DNA from: Rhodoferax lithotrophicus
GTDB lineage: Bacteria; Pseudomonadota; Gammaproteobacteria; Burkholderiales; Burkholderiaceae_C
Assembly: GCF_019973615.1 (NCBI RefSeq)
Contig: NZ_AP024238.1
Coordinates: forward strand, 3,183,989-3,247,988
Direction: 5' to 3'
Length of the DNA stretch: 64,000 nt
Shown: in pieces, positions 9,854 to 18,736 of the stretch
Numbering within the stretch: position 1 is the first letter of the stretch
Layout: each line of letters begins with the position of its first letter
Program-made: the position numbers and the translations under genes
Notes under the pieces: generated by a model
Database searches by the model: none
Told to the model about the DNA's origin: nothing
What the model saw: only the letters and a program-made list of their open reading frames with translations

Positions 9854-10969
9854 ATGTATTCAGAAACACCACTTTTGCGCTGGGACATTTTTTGCCGGGT
9901 GATTGACAACTTTGGCGACATTGGTGTGTGCTGGCGACTGGCCTGCCAACTGGCGCAACGCGGCCAAAGTGTTCGTTTGTGGGTGGATGACCCCTCTGCG
10001 TTGGGCTGGATGGCGCCCGAGGGAGCTTCTGGAGTCGAAGTCAAGCGTTGGACGAGCCCGCTGGACATGACCAACATCACCCCAGGCGATGTCATGGTGG
10101 AAGCCTTTGGTTGCGAGATTAATCCTGAATTCATAGCTGCTTATGCATACCATATAAGCGTTAAAGGCCAAAAATGCAGATGGATCAACCTGGAATACCT
10201 GAGCGCCGAAAAGTTTGTGCTGCGCAGCCACGGTCTGCCTTCCCCGGTCATGAGTGGGCCCGGCAAGGGCTTGATCAAACATTTTTTCTATCCCGGTTTT
10301 ACCGCCGGTACGGGTGGCCTGCTGCGCGAAACCAACCTGCTCGAACGCCAAGCGAATTTTGACCGTACAGCCTGGCTGGAGCAACAAGGGTTGAATTGGC
10401 AAGGCGAACGCCTGGTCTCCCTGTTTTGTTACGAACCTGCCGGTTTGGGCGATTTGCTGGAGGCTTTGGCCCAGGACTCACCACCGACCTGCTTGCTGGT
10501 GACCCCTGGACGCGCCAAAACCGCACTGGATGCCAAACTTTCAGATGAAAAAAGGCTGAAGTGCTTATGGAATAAGCGTAATAAGCTCTCATTTTTATAT
10601 CTACCCACACTCTCCCAAAACGACTTTGACCATTTGTTATGGGCCTGTGATGTGAATTTGGTGCGTGGTGAAGATTCGCTGGTGCGGGCCTTATGGGCTG
10701 GCAAGCCGCTGGTGTGGCACATCTACCCCCAGGATGATGATGCCCATGTGGCGAAACTCAGCGCTTTTTTGGACTGGCTCCAGGCACCAGCTTCTCTGTG
10801 CAACTTTCACATGCATTGGAATGGCATTCCCCCAGCCGAAGCTGTGCACAGCAGGCCCGATTTTTTGCCCCAGGAATGGCAAATGTGCGCGGCACAAGCC
10901 CTGAAACGCTTGCTGGCCCAAGATGACTTGGTGACCCAGTTGATCCGGTTCATCGCAAAAAACCATTAA
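9854..10969 (+). CDS. earP: EF-P arginine rhamnosyltransferase EarP
   Basis: A 371-residue GT-B glycosyltransferase that transfers rhamnose from dTDP-rhamnose to Arg32 of elongation factor P. Family motifs: [20 protein letters not shown] near the N-terminus, [10 protein letters not shown], and the C-terminal [24 protein letters not shown] take ATG 9854 as start; a GTG at 9839 is also possible. The partner efp follows 91 bp downstream, the usual earP-efp pairing. Two palindromic elements lie in frame inside the gene (codons about 92-108 and 232-250), beside conserved motifs. Confidence 0.93.
   Translation: MYSETPLLRWDIFCRVIDNFGDIGVCWRLACQLAQRGQSVRLWVDDPSALGWMAPEGASGVEVKRWTSPLDMTNITPGDVMVEAFGCEINPEFIAAYAYHISVKGQKCRWINLEYLSAEKFVLRSHGLPSPVMSGPGKGLIKHFFYPGFTAGTGGLLRETNLLERQANFDRTAWLEQQGLNWQGERLVSLFCYEPAGLGDLLEALAQDSPPTCLLVTPGRAKTALDAKLSDEKRLKCLWNKRNKLSFLYLPTLSQNDFDHLLWACDVNLVRGEDSLVRALWAGKPLVWHIYPQDDDAHVAKLSAFLDWLQAPASLCNFHMHWNGIPPAEAVHSRPDFLPQEWQMCAAQALKRLLAQDDLVTQLIRFIAKNH
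10127..10175 (-). repeat. Palindromic element copy 2, in frame inside earP
   Basis: Minus-strand orientation. The reverse complement reads TTTTTGGCCTTTAACGCTTAT, then GCATAAGCAGCTATGAATTC. It encodes roughly EarP residues 92-108 just before the conserved [10 protein letters not shown] motif. Confidence 0.72.
10548..10602 (+). repeat. Palindromic element copy 3, in frame inside earP
   Basis: Diverged plus-strand copy: AAAAAAGGCTGAAGTGCTTAT, then AATAAGCGTAATAAGCTCTC and a T-rich tail. It encodes about EarP residues 232-250, upstream of the RGEDS motif. Confidence 0.65.
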
Positions 10970-11060
10970 AATACTGGGCTTTACGGCGCAGGCTTGAGTT
11001 CACTGAAGTCCTGGCCGCCCTCGCCGCCTGATGCGCGGCCTATTCTCTGCACTCTCTCTT

Positions 11061-11615
11061 ATGAAAATCGCTCAAGAAATCCGCGCCGGCAACGTGATCA
11101 TGCATGGCAAAGACCCGATGGTCGTCCTGAAAACAGAATATGCCCGCGGCGGTCGCGGTGCCGCTACCGTGCGTATGAAGCTCAAAAGCCTGATCGCCAA
11201 CTTCGGCACCGAAGTTGTTTTCAAGGCTGATGACAAGATTGACAATGTGATCCTGGACAAGAAGGATTGCACCTACTCCTACTTTGCCGATCCCATGTAC
11301 ATCTGCATGGACGAGGAATACAACCAGTACGAAGTCGAAGCCGAAAACATGGGCGACTCGCTCAACTACCTGGAAGACGGCATGCCACTCGAAGTGGTGT
11401 TTTATGACGGCAAAGCCATTTCTGTCGAGTTGCCCACCAACGTGGTACGCGAAATCACCTGGACGGAGCCCGCTGTCAAAGGCGACACTTCTGGCAAAGT
11501 TTTGAAACCCGCCAAAATCGCCACCGGTTTTGAGATCGGTGTGCCAATTTTTGTGGCCCAAGGCGACAAGGTTGAAATTGACACACGCACGGGCGAATAC
11601 CGCAAGCGCGTCTGA
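11061..11615 (+). CDS. efp: Elongation factor P (Arg32 type)
   Basis: A 184-residue translation factor that relieves ribosome stalling at polyproline. Three OB-like beta domains are present. Residue 32, at the tip of the first domain loop (ARGGRGAA, residues 28-35), is arginine rather than lysine, which is the form rhamnosylated by EarP, and earP lies directly upstream. I chose ATG 11061 ([11 protein letters not shown]), which matches the family; an in-frame ATG at 11031 would add ten unlikely residues. A terminator follows at 11650. Confidence 0.97.
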   Translation: MKIAQEIRAGNVIMHGKDPMVVLKTEYARGGRGAATVRMKLKSLIANFGTEVVFKADDKIDNVILDKKDCTYSYFADPMYICMDEEYNQYEVEAENMGDSLNYLEDGMPLEVVFYDGKAISVELPTNVVREITWTEPAVKGDTSGKVLKPAKIATGFEIGVPIFVAQGDKVEIDTRTGEYRKRV

Positions 11616-11649
11616 TTCCCCCATCGGGCCAATCGGCCCGATAGCGCCC

Positions 11650-11676
11650 AAGGCTTCCTGGTGAAGCCTTTTTTTT
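11650..11676 (+). terminator. Terminator after efp
   Basis: AAGGCTTC (11650-11657) pairs with GAAGCCTT (11663-11670) around a 5-nt loop, and is followed by an unbroken T8 run. It separates efp from the LOG-family gene that starts 17 bases later. Confidence 0.9.
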
Positions 11677-11692
11677 CGCCACAAGGAACGTC

Positions 11693-12568
11693 ATGGATTA
11701 CACAAAATCGCTCCCCCACCTGCTGACCGAACAACACATGGCCGATGTTTGGGCCGATGTGCTGAAATACCCAGCCAACGACACCGTGTTGCACCCCAAT
11801 GCGCATCGCCTGGCTTTTGCCGACCCTGAATTTTTGCTGCGCCGCGAAACCCGCGGCATGCGCATGCAACTGGAAATGCTCAAGCCCGATCTGGGGCAAT
11901 CCGCACAAGGTATTCACCACACCGTAGTGGTGTTTGGCAGTGCACGTTTTCTCTCCCCTGAAAAAGCCCAGGCCCAGCTGCAAGAAGCCGAACAAAGCGA
12001 TGACACGCGAGCCATCGCCCTGGCACAACGCCAAGTGCGAAATGCCCAGCACTACGACCAGGCACGCCTGTTTGCCAAATTGGTGGCTCAGCACAGCGCC
12101 CAACAACCCCCGAAGCACCAACTTTTCATTTGTACCGGCGGCGGCCCAGGCATCATGGAAGCAGCCAACCGTGGCGCGCACGAGGTGGGCGCACCGACTG
12201 TCGGCCTGAACATTGCCCTGCCGCATGAGCAATGCGCCAACCCTTACGTCACGCCCAGCTTAAGTTACAAGTTTCATTACTTTGCGCTGCGCAAAATGCA
12301 TTTCATGATCCGCGCCAAAGCCCTGGTCGCATTTCCTGGCGGGTTTGGTACGCTGGATGAACTATTTGAAGTGATCACCCTGGTGCAAACCAAAAAAGCC
12401 CAACCGGTTCCGATTGTGCTGTTTGGCAGCGACTACTGGAAACGCCTGGTCAACCTGGATGTCTTGGTCGAAGAAGGTGTCATTTCACCGGAAGACCTTG
12501 AGCTGATGCACTACGTCGATAGCCCAGAAGATGCTTGGGCTGTGATCAAACGCTTTTACAACTTGTGA
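11693..12568 (+). CDS. LOG-family (TIGR00730-like) nucleotide-processing protein
   Basis: A 291-residue Rossmann-fold protein of the LOG / 'lysine decarboxylase-like' family. It has the two hallmark motifs GGGPGIMEAANRGA and FPGGFGTLDELFE (PGGxGT). Many members are cytokinin-activating 5'-monophosphate phosphoribohydrolases or related nucleotide-5'-monophosphate nucleosidases; true lysine decarboxylase activity is not expected. About 70 extra N-terminal residues precede the core, and an Ala/Gln-rich insert lies around 95-120. The last 13 bases overlap the convergent MFS gene. Confidence 0.87.
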   Translation: MDYTKSLPHLLTEQHMADVWADVLKYPANDTVLHPNAHRLAFADPEFLLRRETRGMRMQLEMLKPDLGQSAQGIHHTVVVFGSARFLSPEKAQAQLQEAEQSDDTRAIALAQRQVRNAQHYDQARLFAKLVAQHSAQQPPKHQLFICTGGGPGIMEAANRGAHEVGAPTVGLNIALPHEQCANPYVTPSLSYKFHYFALRKMHFMIRAKALVAFPGGFGTLDELFEVITLVQTKKAQPVPIVLFGSDYWKRLVNLDVLVEEGVISPEDLELMHYVDSPEDAWAVIKRFYNL

Positions 12569-13737
12569 GCTACTAAAACAGGAGGGCGCAAATGCCAGGC
12601 ACAGCGCGAGCCTGCCGCCACACCTGCACCCACCACCCAAAAAACCAGCGACACACCAATTACCGCCCCTGCTGAACCAAACAGCATGGGCATCAATACG
12701 CTGGAGGCATTGATGGCCATCATACGAAAACCAAGCGCTTCCCCATGACGCGCCTCAGGCGTGATCTGATGCAATGTGCTCATGATCATCGGCTGAACAG
12801 AACCCAAGGCGAATCCCAACAAAACCGAGCAGGCTCCCATCATCAATGCTGACGGCATCAAAGGATACACACCAAACAACACCGCAGTACACAACATGGC
12901 GATGGTCACCACCACCCATTCGTGCACATGTGCGGCAAGCAAAGGCAAGGCAACCCGGACCGTTGTGGCGGCCAGGGCAAAGCCGCCCAAAATTGCACCA
13001 ATGGCCGAAGCACTCAAACCACGCTCATGCCCAAGCACCGGAACCACCAAGGTGTGCACATCCCAACATGAGGACAATAACCAATTGACCAACATCAATC
13101 GGCGCATCATGGGCTGGCGCAACAAATCCCAGGAGCTCGCCTTATGGGTTCCCGATGGCATCACCACTGGCGGTAATTCAACTGTGCGACGCACCCATAA
13201 CCAAGTCATCAATGGTAGAAATGCCAATGCAAAATAGGCTACCCGGAAACCACCTGCATCAATCAGCAAACCAGCCGACAGCGGCCCAACAAAATTCGAC
13301 AAAGCTGGTCCAATCGATAGCCAACTGAACATGCGTTTGAGCTCGCTTGTACTTTGTGCGGATCGACCTACATGGCGTTGAAGACTGATTGCAGCTACCC
13401 CGGTGGATCCACCAGTCAGCAAAGCACTCATACACAACACCGGAAATATCGGCCAGACCACAGCCAAACCAGTACCAAAACTGGCCGACAAAACGCACAG
13501 GCCAATGGGGCGCTTGAAGCCATGCCGATCTACATACCGCCCTGCGGGCAAAGCCAAAAATACCTGGGTCAAAGCAAACAAAGACAGCAACACGCCAACG
13601 GCCCATGCGCTATAACCCTCACGCAATGCCATCAATGGGGCCGCCATGCGCACCCCCGCCATACAGGCATGCAGACAGATGTGACCGGCGATCAAACGAG
13701 CCAGCGCTGTCGAACTCAGTGGGGTCACTGCGGTCAT
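12556..13737 (-). CDS. Major facilitator superfamily transporter
   Basis: A 393-residue secondary transporter with about twelve hydrophobic segments. The MFS motif A-like loop (ALPAGRYVDRHGFKRPIG) lies between helices 2 and 3. The substrate is unknown. It starts 17 bp after the 2-hydroxyacid dehydrogenase on the same strand, so the two form an operon. That operon's natural promoter side is now interrupted by the IS630 element. Confidence 0.83.
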   Translation of the reverse strand: MTAVTPLSSTALARLIAGHICLHACMAGVRMAAPLMALREGYSAWAVGVLLSLFALTQVFLALPAGRYVDRHGFKRPIGLCVLSASFGTGLAVVWPIFPVLCMSALLTGGSTGVAAISLQRHVGRSAQSTSELKRMFSWLSIGPALSNFVGPLSAGLLIDAGGFRVAYFALAFLPLMTWLWVRRTVELPPVVMPSGTHKASSWDLLRQPMMRRLMLVNWLLSSCWDVHTLVVPVLGHERGLSASAIGAILGGFALAATTVRVALPLLAAHVHEWVVVTIAMLCTAVLFGVYPLMPSALMMGACSVLLGFALGSVQPMIMSTLHQITPEARHGEALGFRMMAINASSVLMPMLFGSAGAVIGVSLVFWVVGAGVAAGSRCAWHLRPPVLVAHKL

Positions 13738-13754
13738 GTCAGCCAGCTATACAT

Positions 13755-14756
13755 TCACTGCAACGCATTCAAGGGAGTCAGGGCTTTGCCATGCAGCAAG
13801 AAGCCAATCAGATTGGCGGCCGCCAACTGAGCCATGGCCCGACGGGTGCGCAGGGTGGCACTGGCAATGTGCGGTGTCAGCACCACGTTGGGCAGTGTCA
13901 ACAAATCGGGATGTACACGTGGCTCGCCTTCAAACACATCCAAACCCGCAGCAGCCAAAGCACCGGCCTTTAACGCAGCTGCCAGGGCGACATCATCCAC
14001 AATCCCGCCTCTGGCAATATTCACCAAAGTCGCGGTAGGCTTCATTTGTGCCAACTCAGCTACACCAATTGCATGATGTGATTCAGTTGAATAGGGCAAG
14101 ACCAGAATCAGATGATCCGCCTGCTGTAACAAATCCTGTTTGCTCACAAAACTGGCAGCACACACGCCTTCGGTTACAGCATCCAAGCGAGAACGGTTGT
14201 GGTAAATAACACGCATGCCAAAACCATGTGCGCCCCGCTTAGCTATGGCTTGGCCGATACGTCCCATCCCCAAAATACCCAAGGTCGTACCGTGCACCTC
14301 GGCCCCGGCCAACATGTCATAGCGCCACCGATTCCAGAGGCCTGCACGTAAAAAATGCTCCCCTTCAGTCATGCGCCGGGCTGCAGCCAGAATCAGTGCA
14401 AAGCCAAAATCAGCGGTCGTCTCGGTCAACACATCAGGCGTATTGGTGGCAACGACTCTGGCAGTTGTCATGGCCGCCACATCAAAATTGTTATACCCCA
14501 CCGCCATGTTGGCGCAGATTTTCAGATCTGGGCAGGCTGCCAGCAACGCTGCATCAATGCGCTCGCTACCTGTCGTCAAAATACCAGCAACTCCTTTTGC
14601 AGCAAACGCCAACTGCTCTGGATTCCATAACACGTCCGCTTGATTGCTGGTTACCTCAAAATGTTGTTGCAACGTCTGCAACACCTCGGGAAAAATGGCA
14701 CGTGCCACTAAGACAGCAGGTTTATTGATCCGGCCCGATGAAGTTTTAAGCTGCAT
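13755..14756 (-). CDS. D-2-hydroxyacid dehydrogenase (glyoxylate/hydroxypyruvate reductase-like) with IS-derived N-terminus
   Basis: A 333-residue NAD(P)H-dependent 2-hydroxyacid dehydrogenase. Seen are the Rossmann motif GILGMGRIGQAIAKR, the catalytic arginine in NIARGGIVDD, the glutamate in GLDVFEGEP and the histidine in TPHIAS. The IS630 element lies between codons 2 and 3 of the original gene. The ancestral start ATG is at 15833-15835, beyond the element, preceded by CTGGAG; splicing out the IS restores M-L-K-P-A-V-L-V. The open frame now begins at an ATG (14754-14756) inside the IS end, replacing ML with twelve IS-encoded residues. The catalytic body is intact; expression would depend on IS transcription. 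Confidence 0.85.
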   Translation of the reverse strand: MQLKTSSGRINKPAVLVARAIFPEVLQTLQQHFEVTSNQADVLWNPEQLAFAAKGVAGILTTGSERIDAALLAACPDLKICANMAVGYNNFDVAAMTTARVVATNTPDVLTETTADFGFALILAAARRMTEGEHFLRAGLWNRWRYDMLAGAEVHGTTLGILGMGRIGQAIAKRGAHGFGMRVIYHNRSRLDAVTEGVCAASFVSKQDLLQQADHLILVLPYSTESHHAIGVAELAQMKPTATLVNIARGGIVDDVALAAALKAGALAAAGLDVFEGEPRVHPDLLTLPNVVLTPHIASATLRTRRAMAQLAAANLIGFLLHGKALTPLNALQ

Positions 14757-15828
14757 ATTTGACGTGCCGATCCTGAAAGTAGCCAATGACCCGCTCGGGC
14801 GTCTGCTCCAGCATCGTCATATGTTCTGATGCTGCCTGGCGTAATTTGGCTTTGGTGCGCACCGGCACACGCTTGCTCATCTCCTGCTTCAGGTCCGCAT
14901 TGAGTCGCTCCTCAGGATTGAGCTGTGGGCTGTAGCTGAGCAGGTAAAACAGTTCAATCTGCTCTTTTCTCTCGGCTACCCAGGCCTTGACAACCTTGCT
15001 GTGATGAACCCGCAAGTTGTCCAGAATCAGGAACACCTTTTTGCCTGCATCCTTGATTAGGGCTTGCAGGAATTCACAGAATTTGTCAGCGTCAAATGAT
15101 TCCTCAATGATCATCCAGCGGGTCTTGCCTTGATTGGTGACGGTGGCGATCATGGAGAGCTTTTGGCGGGTGCTGCCAACAGTCAAAGCCACAGGTGTTT
15201 TGCCTGCGGGTGCGAAGCTTCTGCCACGCGCATCGGTGTTAGTCAGGGCGGTCTCGTCACCCCAGTGGATCTCTGCACCCTCACGTTTGGCGCGCTGCTC
15301 AATGCCGGGGTATTCACCCTGCAGCCAAGCCTGCACCGCCTGCGGGTTTTGCTCGTAGGCACGTTTGATGGGCTTTTGCGGTGTGAAGCCCCAGCGCGCC
15401 AAGTATTTGCCTATGCTACGCACGGGCAGTTTGATGCCGTATTCCTGCTCAATGAGTTGACCTACGGCTGCGCGGCTCCACAGGAAGAAGTCCATCTTGA
15501 GTTGTTCAGGACGCTTGTCGATGATGATGCGCTGGATGGTCTCTTCCTGCACAGCACTGAGGGCTCGACCGTCTCCTTTGGGACGACCACGTCGGGCTGG
15601 GCGTATGGCTGCCCAGCCGCCTTCTTCGAATAGGTCAATGGTGGCGCGTACCGTCGGGTAGGTCAGTCCGCTCAGTTCAACGATCTTGATGGCCTTTTTG
15701 TGCAATCGCACGACTTGTTTGCGCCGCTCGTGGAGTTGCTCCAGGGTTTGATTTCTTGCACTTTCTTTTTCCATGCGCGTCTGACTACGAAATTCATGGA
15801 AAGTTCAAACTTATTTGGGCCGGATCAA
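14725..15828 (-). mobile_element. IS630-family insertion sequence, intact
   Basis: A 1104-bp element. Terminal inverted repeats of about 25 bp (14725-14749 and 15804-15828) begin with a perfect 12-bp match, TTGATCCGGCCC, and 21 of 25 positions agree. It is flanked by TA on both sides (14723-14724 and 15829-15830), the TA target duplication typical of IS630/Tc1-mariner elements. It carries one complete transposase gene and interrupts the 2-hydroxyacid dehydrogenase. Confidence 0.95.
14746..15774 (-). CDS. IS630-family transposase
   Basis: A 342-residue DDE transposase. An N-terminal helix-turn-helix region (KIVELSGLTYPTVRATIDLF, then a second winged-helix part around 75-130) precedes the catalytic core. 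The three acidic motifs are HWGDETAL, LILDNLRVHHS and SPQLNPEERLN (D, D, E). There are no stops or frameshifts, so it could be active. The stop codon lies within the left inverted repeat and overlaps by 11 bases the new start of the downstream dehydrogenase. Confidence 0.95.
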   Translation of the reverse strand: MEKESARNQTLEQLHERRKQVVRLHKKAIKIVELSGLTYPTVRATIDLFEEGGWAAIRPARRGRPKGDGRALSAVQEETIQRIIIDKRPEQLKMDFFLWSRAAVGQLIEQEYGIKLPVRSIGKYLARWGFTPQKPIKRAYEQNPQAVQAWLQGEYPGIEQRAKREGAEIHWGDETALTNTDARGRSFAPAGKTPVALTVGSTRQKLSMIATVTNQGKTRWMIIEESFDADKFCEFLQALIKDAGKKVFLILDNLRVHHSKVVKAWVAERKEQIELFYLLSYSPQLNPEERLNADLKQEMSKRVPVRTKAKLRQAASEHMTMLEQTPERVIGYFQDRHVKYAA

Positions 15829-15950
15829 TAAGCATGTGGACTCCAGGGAATCAAGCAAATACTTGACTATTCGAGAGAAATGTCAGCAAGATGAAAGTGA
15901 CCCCTGCTCAACTTGCGACTTGATTACAGATACCTTGCAAAATCAAAAAA

Positions 15951-15966
15951 GCCACCCGAAGGTGGC
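15951..15966 (-). terminator. Terminator after the Ala/Pro-rich lipoprotein gene
   Basis: GCCACC (15951-15956), loop CGAA, GGTGGC (15961-15966). Read on the minus strand a TTTTTTG tract follows. It is 25 bases downstream of the lipoprotein stop codon. Confidence 0.88.
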
Positions 15967-15990
15967 TTTTGCGAATCAACTAAACGTTGA

Positions 15991-16194
15991 TTACTTGGAA
16001 GCAGCGGCTTCAGGAGCAGCAGCAGGAGCAGCTTCAGAAGCAGCTGGTGCAGCAGCAGGAGCTGGTGCAGCTTCAGGTGCTGGTGCTGCAACAGGTGCTG
16101 GTGCTGGTGCAGGAGCAGCTTCTTCTTTTTTGCCACAAGCAGACAAAGCGGCAGCAGCGGCGATTACAGCGATCAAAACGAGCGATTTATTCAT
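15991..16194 (-). CDS. Small Ala/Pro-rich lipoprotein
   Basis: A 67-residue predicted lipoprotein. A signal peptide (MNKSLVLIAVIAAAAALSAC) ends in the lipobox LSAC, with the acylated cysteine at residue 20, followed by GKKEEAA. The remainder is almost pure alanine, proline and glutamate (APAPAP, APEAAP, APAAAP units), probably disordered and spanning the space between membrane and cell wall. Such short low-complexity lipoproteins are common in Comamonadaceae but have no assigned function. It has its own terminator. The repetitive DNA also opens frames on the other strand, which I treat as artefacts. Confidence 0.75.
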   Translation of the reverse strand: MNKSLVLIAVIAAAAALSACGKKEEAAPAPAPAPVAAPAPEAAPAPAAAPAASEAAPAAAPEAAASK

Positions 16195-16362
16195 TTGAAA
16201 TACCAGTTAAAAAATTGACAATTTCCGGAAATTGATTTGTGGCTACCCACAAAGACTAAGCAGATAACTCTGCAGCTATATGCTCAGCCTTCAATTGTAG
16301 TGTAAACCCTTAGGCTTTGCACACCGTATTGCAGGGGTGTCAGATTCTCCCAACGATACGTA

Positions 16363-17553
16363 TCAATCCAGTAGCGCTGCGTACACCATATTGCGAAATA
16401 ACATCCGGTAAAACTCGCGCTGATTGGGGGCTTGCAGCATCAACATACCAAACAGATCCAGAGCGGGGTCAACAAAAAAAGTAGTTCCGGCCAGCCCACC
16501 CCAAAAATAAGTTCCAACGGACCCCGGCACGGTGGCCACACCCAAATGTTTGCGCACGGCAAAGCCTAAGCCAAAGCCGTGCCCAGCAGGTAATAACGCA
16601 CGCGAACCAGCGCTAAACACTGTTAATTCACCCAAATGATCGCTGGTCATGAAATCAACCGTCCGTGCCCCCAGAAGACGCACACCATCCAACTCACCAC
16701 GATTGAGCATGAACTGCAAAAACCGGGCGTAATCCATCGCAGTAGAAGTCAAGCCACCGCCGCCTGAGGCCAAAGCAGTCTGGGTACGCACATCAATGAC
16801 TTTCATTTGAATGCCACCATCAGGATCGCGCGCAAAAGGCTCAGCTATAAGTTCATGATGCTGCTCGGCCACATGAAAAGCGGTGTGCTGCATGCCCAAA
16901 GGCGCAAAAATGCGCTCATACAGGAAGGTTTCTAGACTCTGTCCGGAAATCACCTCAATGACTCGCCCCAGCACATCCGTGGCGCGGCTGTATTCAAAGG
17001 CGCTGCCCGGCTCAAAAACCAATGGCAACCCCGCTAATTGCTGAGAAAAGTCAGCCAAACTACGCTCACGTGACCCCATTCGCAACTGAGTGTACTGACG
17101 CTGAACCGGAGTTGAACCCAGGAATTCATACGTCATGCCGGCAGTATGACGCAACAGATCATGCAACGTCGCCGCCTTGGCCACCCCTTGCAATTGCACC
17201 TTGCCATCCACCCATGTAGCCACTTGCTGCACACCAAATTCAGGCAAATAACGTGACACTGGGTCAGCCAACAGCAACTTGCCCTCTTCCATCAGCATCA
17301 TGGCCGCCACCGACACAATAGGTTTGGTCATGGAATAGATGCGAAAACGGGCATCACGTGTCATGATGGTGCCAGTAGCAGGATTAAGCAACCCGACACT
17401 GTCAAACAAGGCCAATTGCCCGTGCCGGGCCACCACAGCAACCGCACCAGGTAAGCGTTTTTTATCTACCTCACTTTGCAGCACGTCCATCAGTCGCTGT
17501 GTGCGCCGTGGACAAAGCCCCACTTTTTCCGGATTTACCAGTTTCAAAGTCAT
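16363..17553 (-). CDS. Serine hydrolase, beta-lactamase (class C/EstB) family
   Basis: A 396-residue member of the penicillin-binding-protein/class C beta-lactamase fold. The catalytic SxxK motif is S74-M-T-K77 (RIYSMTKPIV). The second motif appears as Y-S-R (EYSRATDVLG), as in esterase-like members rather than the YxN of true beta-lactamases. No signal peptide is evident, so a cytoplasmic esterase or carboxylesterase is more likely than antibiotic resistance. A palindromic element lies immediately upstream of the start. Confidence 0.85.
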   Translation of the reverse strand: MTLKLVNPEKVGLCPRRTQRLMDVLQSEVDKKRLPGAVAVVARHGQLALFDSVGLLNPATGTIMTRDARFRIYSMTKPIVSVAAMMLMEEGKLLLADPVSRYLPEFGVQQVATWVDGKVQLQGVAKAATLHDLLRHTAGMTYEFLGSTPVQRQYTQLRMGSRERSLADFSQQLAGLPLVFEPGSAFEYSRATDVLGRVIEVISGQSLETFLYERIFAPLGMQHTAFHVAEQHHELIAEPFARDPDGGIQMKVIDVRTQTALASGGGGLTSTAMDYARFLQFMLNRGELDGVRLLGARTVDFMTSDHLGELTVFSAGSRALLPAGHGFGLGFAVRKHLGVATVPGSVGTYFWGGLAGTTFFVDPALDLFGMLMLQAPNQREFYRMLFRNMVYAALLD

Positions 17554-17605
17554 ATTAAATTGATAGCTCTTTGCGCTTATGTTTATTGATCTAGAGTCCT
17601 GAAAT
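17554..17605 (-). repeat. Palindromic element copy 4, upstream of the serine hydrolase
   Basis: Minus-strand copy. The reverse complement carries GGACTCTAGATCAATA, ACATAAGCGCAAAGAGCTATC and a T-rich end. It covers the region just before the hydrolase start codon, where its promoter or ribosome-binding site should be. Confidence 0.68.
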
Positions 17606-17656
17606 ATCGGGTATTTTTATTTCAGATCATCATGATTATGATGGCACCTAAGGAAC

Positions 17657-18532
17657 TCAGACTTGCGGCCGCTCATGCGCGTAATCTGGCAGACATGCAC
17701 CACAATGGCGACAAAAATGAGCATCTGGCATATGGCCTTCGGCCAGACACTCCTGACAGGTACGGGTCGTGGCGGGCGCATGGCGGGCGTAGCTCATTTC
17801 GGCGGTCACTATGCCAGTCGGAACGGCCAGCGTCCCCCAACCCAGCAACATCATGACCGACGCAATCAGTCGACCCAAATCGGTCTTGGCAGTAATGTCA
17901 CCAAAACCCACGGTGGTCATGGTGGTGATGGCCCAGTAAACCGCAGTCGGTATGCTGGTAAAGCCGTTTTCTGGCCCTTCCACCACATACATAAGTGTGC
18001 CCATCACCAGAACAATCATCAGCACTGCTGCCAAAAGAACCATGATCTTACGCACACTGGCTCGCAAAGCCAGCCCGAGGGCTTGGTACTCTGACACATA
18101 AGCGGTCAGCTTGAAAACCCGGAATACGCGTAGTAATCGCAAGATGCGCACATCAATCAACACACCAACTTCTGGCACCAATAATGCCAGGTAAGTCGGC
18201 AACAAAGCCAGCAAATCTATGACCCCATAAAAACTCACCGCATAACGAAATGGGTAACGCACGCACAGCAATCGGGCCAGGTACTCCACAGTGAACAAGA
18301 AGGTAAATAGCCATTCAGCCAGTATGAGCCCCTGGTGATAACGGACATTGATGTCACGCACACTGTCAAGCATCACCACCGTCACACTACTCAAAATGAT
18401 GGCGATCAATGCCTGATCAAATCTCCTGCCGGCACGGGTATCGGCCTCAAAAATAATAGCGTAAAGCTGCGTGCGCCAGCCTGCAAGTGGCTTTCCAAGG
18501 GCACTTTTCACATTAGACATAGGCAATCTCAT
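17657..18532 (-). CDS. Voltage-gated-type potassium channel with C-terminal zinc-ribbon
   Basis: A 291-residue six-helix ion channel. An S4-like helix carries regularly spaced arginines (RILRLLRVFRVFK), and the pore loop holds the K+ selectivity filter TTVGFGD. The C-terminus has cysteines arranged as CQEC followed about 14 residues later by CRHCGAC, a probable metal-binding ribbon. The start is uncertain: ATG 18532 and ATG 18520 (MSNVKS) are both plausible, while the longer frame to 18655 runs into the aapJ control region. It is divergent from aapJ. Confidence 0.85.
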   Translation of the reverse strand: MRLPMSNVKSALGKPLAGWRTQLYAIIFEADTRAGRRFDQALIAIILSSVTVVMLDSVRDINVRYHQGLILAEWLFTFLFTVEYLARLLCVRYPFRYAVSFYGVIDLLALLPTYLALLVPEVGVLIDVRILRLLRVFRVFKLTAYVSEYQALGLALRASVRKIMVLLAAVLMIVLVMGTLMYVVEGPENGFTSIPTAVYWAITTMTTVGFGDITAKTDLGRLIASVMMLLGWGTLAVPTGIVTAEMSYARHAPATTRTCQECLAEGHMPDAHFCRHCGACLPDYAHERPQV

Positions 18533-18605
18533 TTGTAACAAATTCAACAAACATGGCACGATAACTGCTTGTAGTTTCAACGCAAGTGGAGCGAATGAAG
18601 TTATG

Positions 18606-18669
18606 TGCAAATTGCATATAGTGCAAGCGTAAACCCGTAGGATAGGCACTCTCACGCACTGTTACAGTG
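18606..18669. promoter_or_regulatory. Two dyads upstream of aapJ
   Basis: TGCAA-A-TTGCA (18606-18616) and CACTG-TTA-CAGTG (18657-18669) are perfect inverted repeats in the 204-bp divergent region between the K+ channel and aapJ. They are candidate regulator-binding sites for the amino-acid transport operon; I cannot name the regulator. Confidence 0.4.
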
Positions 18670-18736
18670 CCAGTCTTGTTGATTTTGCAGTTTGTTCCAT
18701 CAACATTTTTATTTTTCATCTACTGGAGTCAAAAGC

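Noticed and set aside
15924..16235. Leu/His-rich and Gln-rich frames over the lipoprotein gene
   Set aside because: Products of the GCA/GCT-type repeat read in other frames. The minus-strand frame has a signal peptide with lipobox and a terminator.
18640..18660. A GG...GC pattern resembling a sigma-54 promoter before aapJ
   Set aside because: The GG and GC are one base off the required 10-bp spacing, so it is not a proper -24/-12 site.
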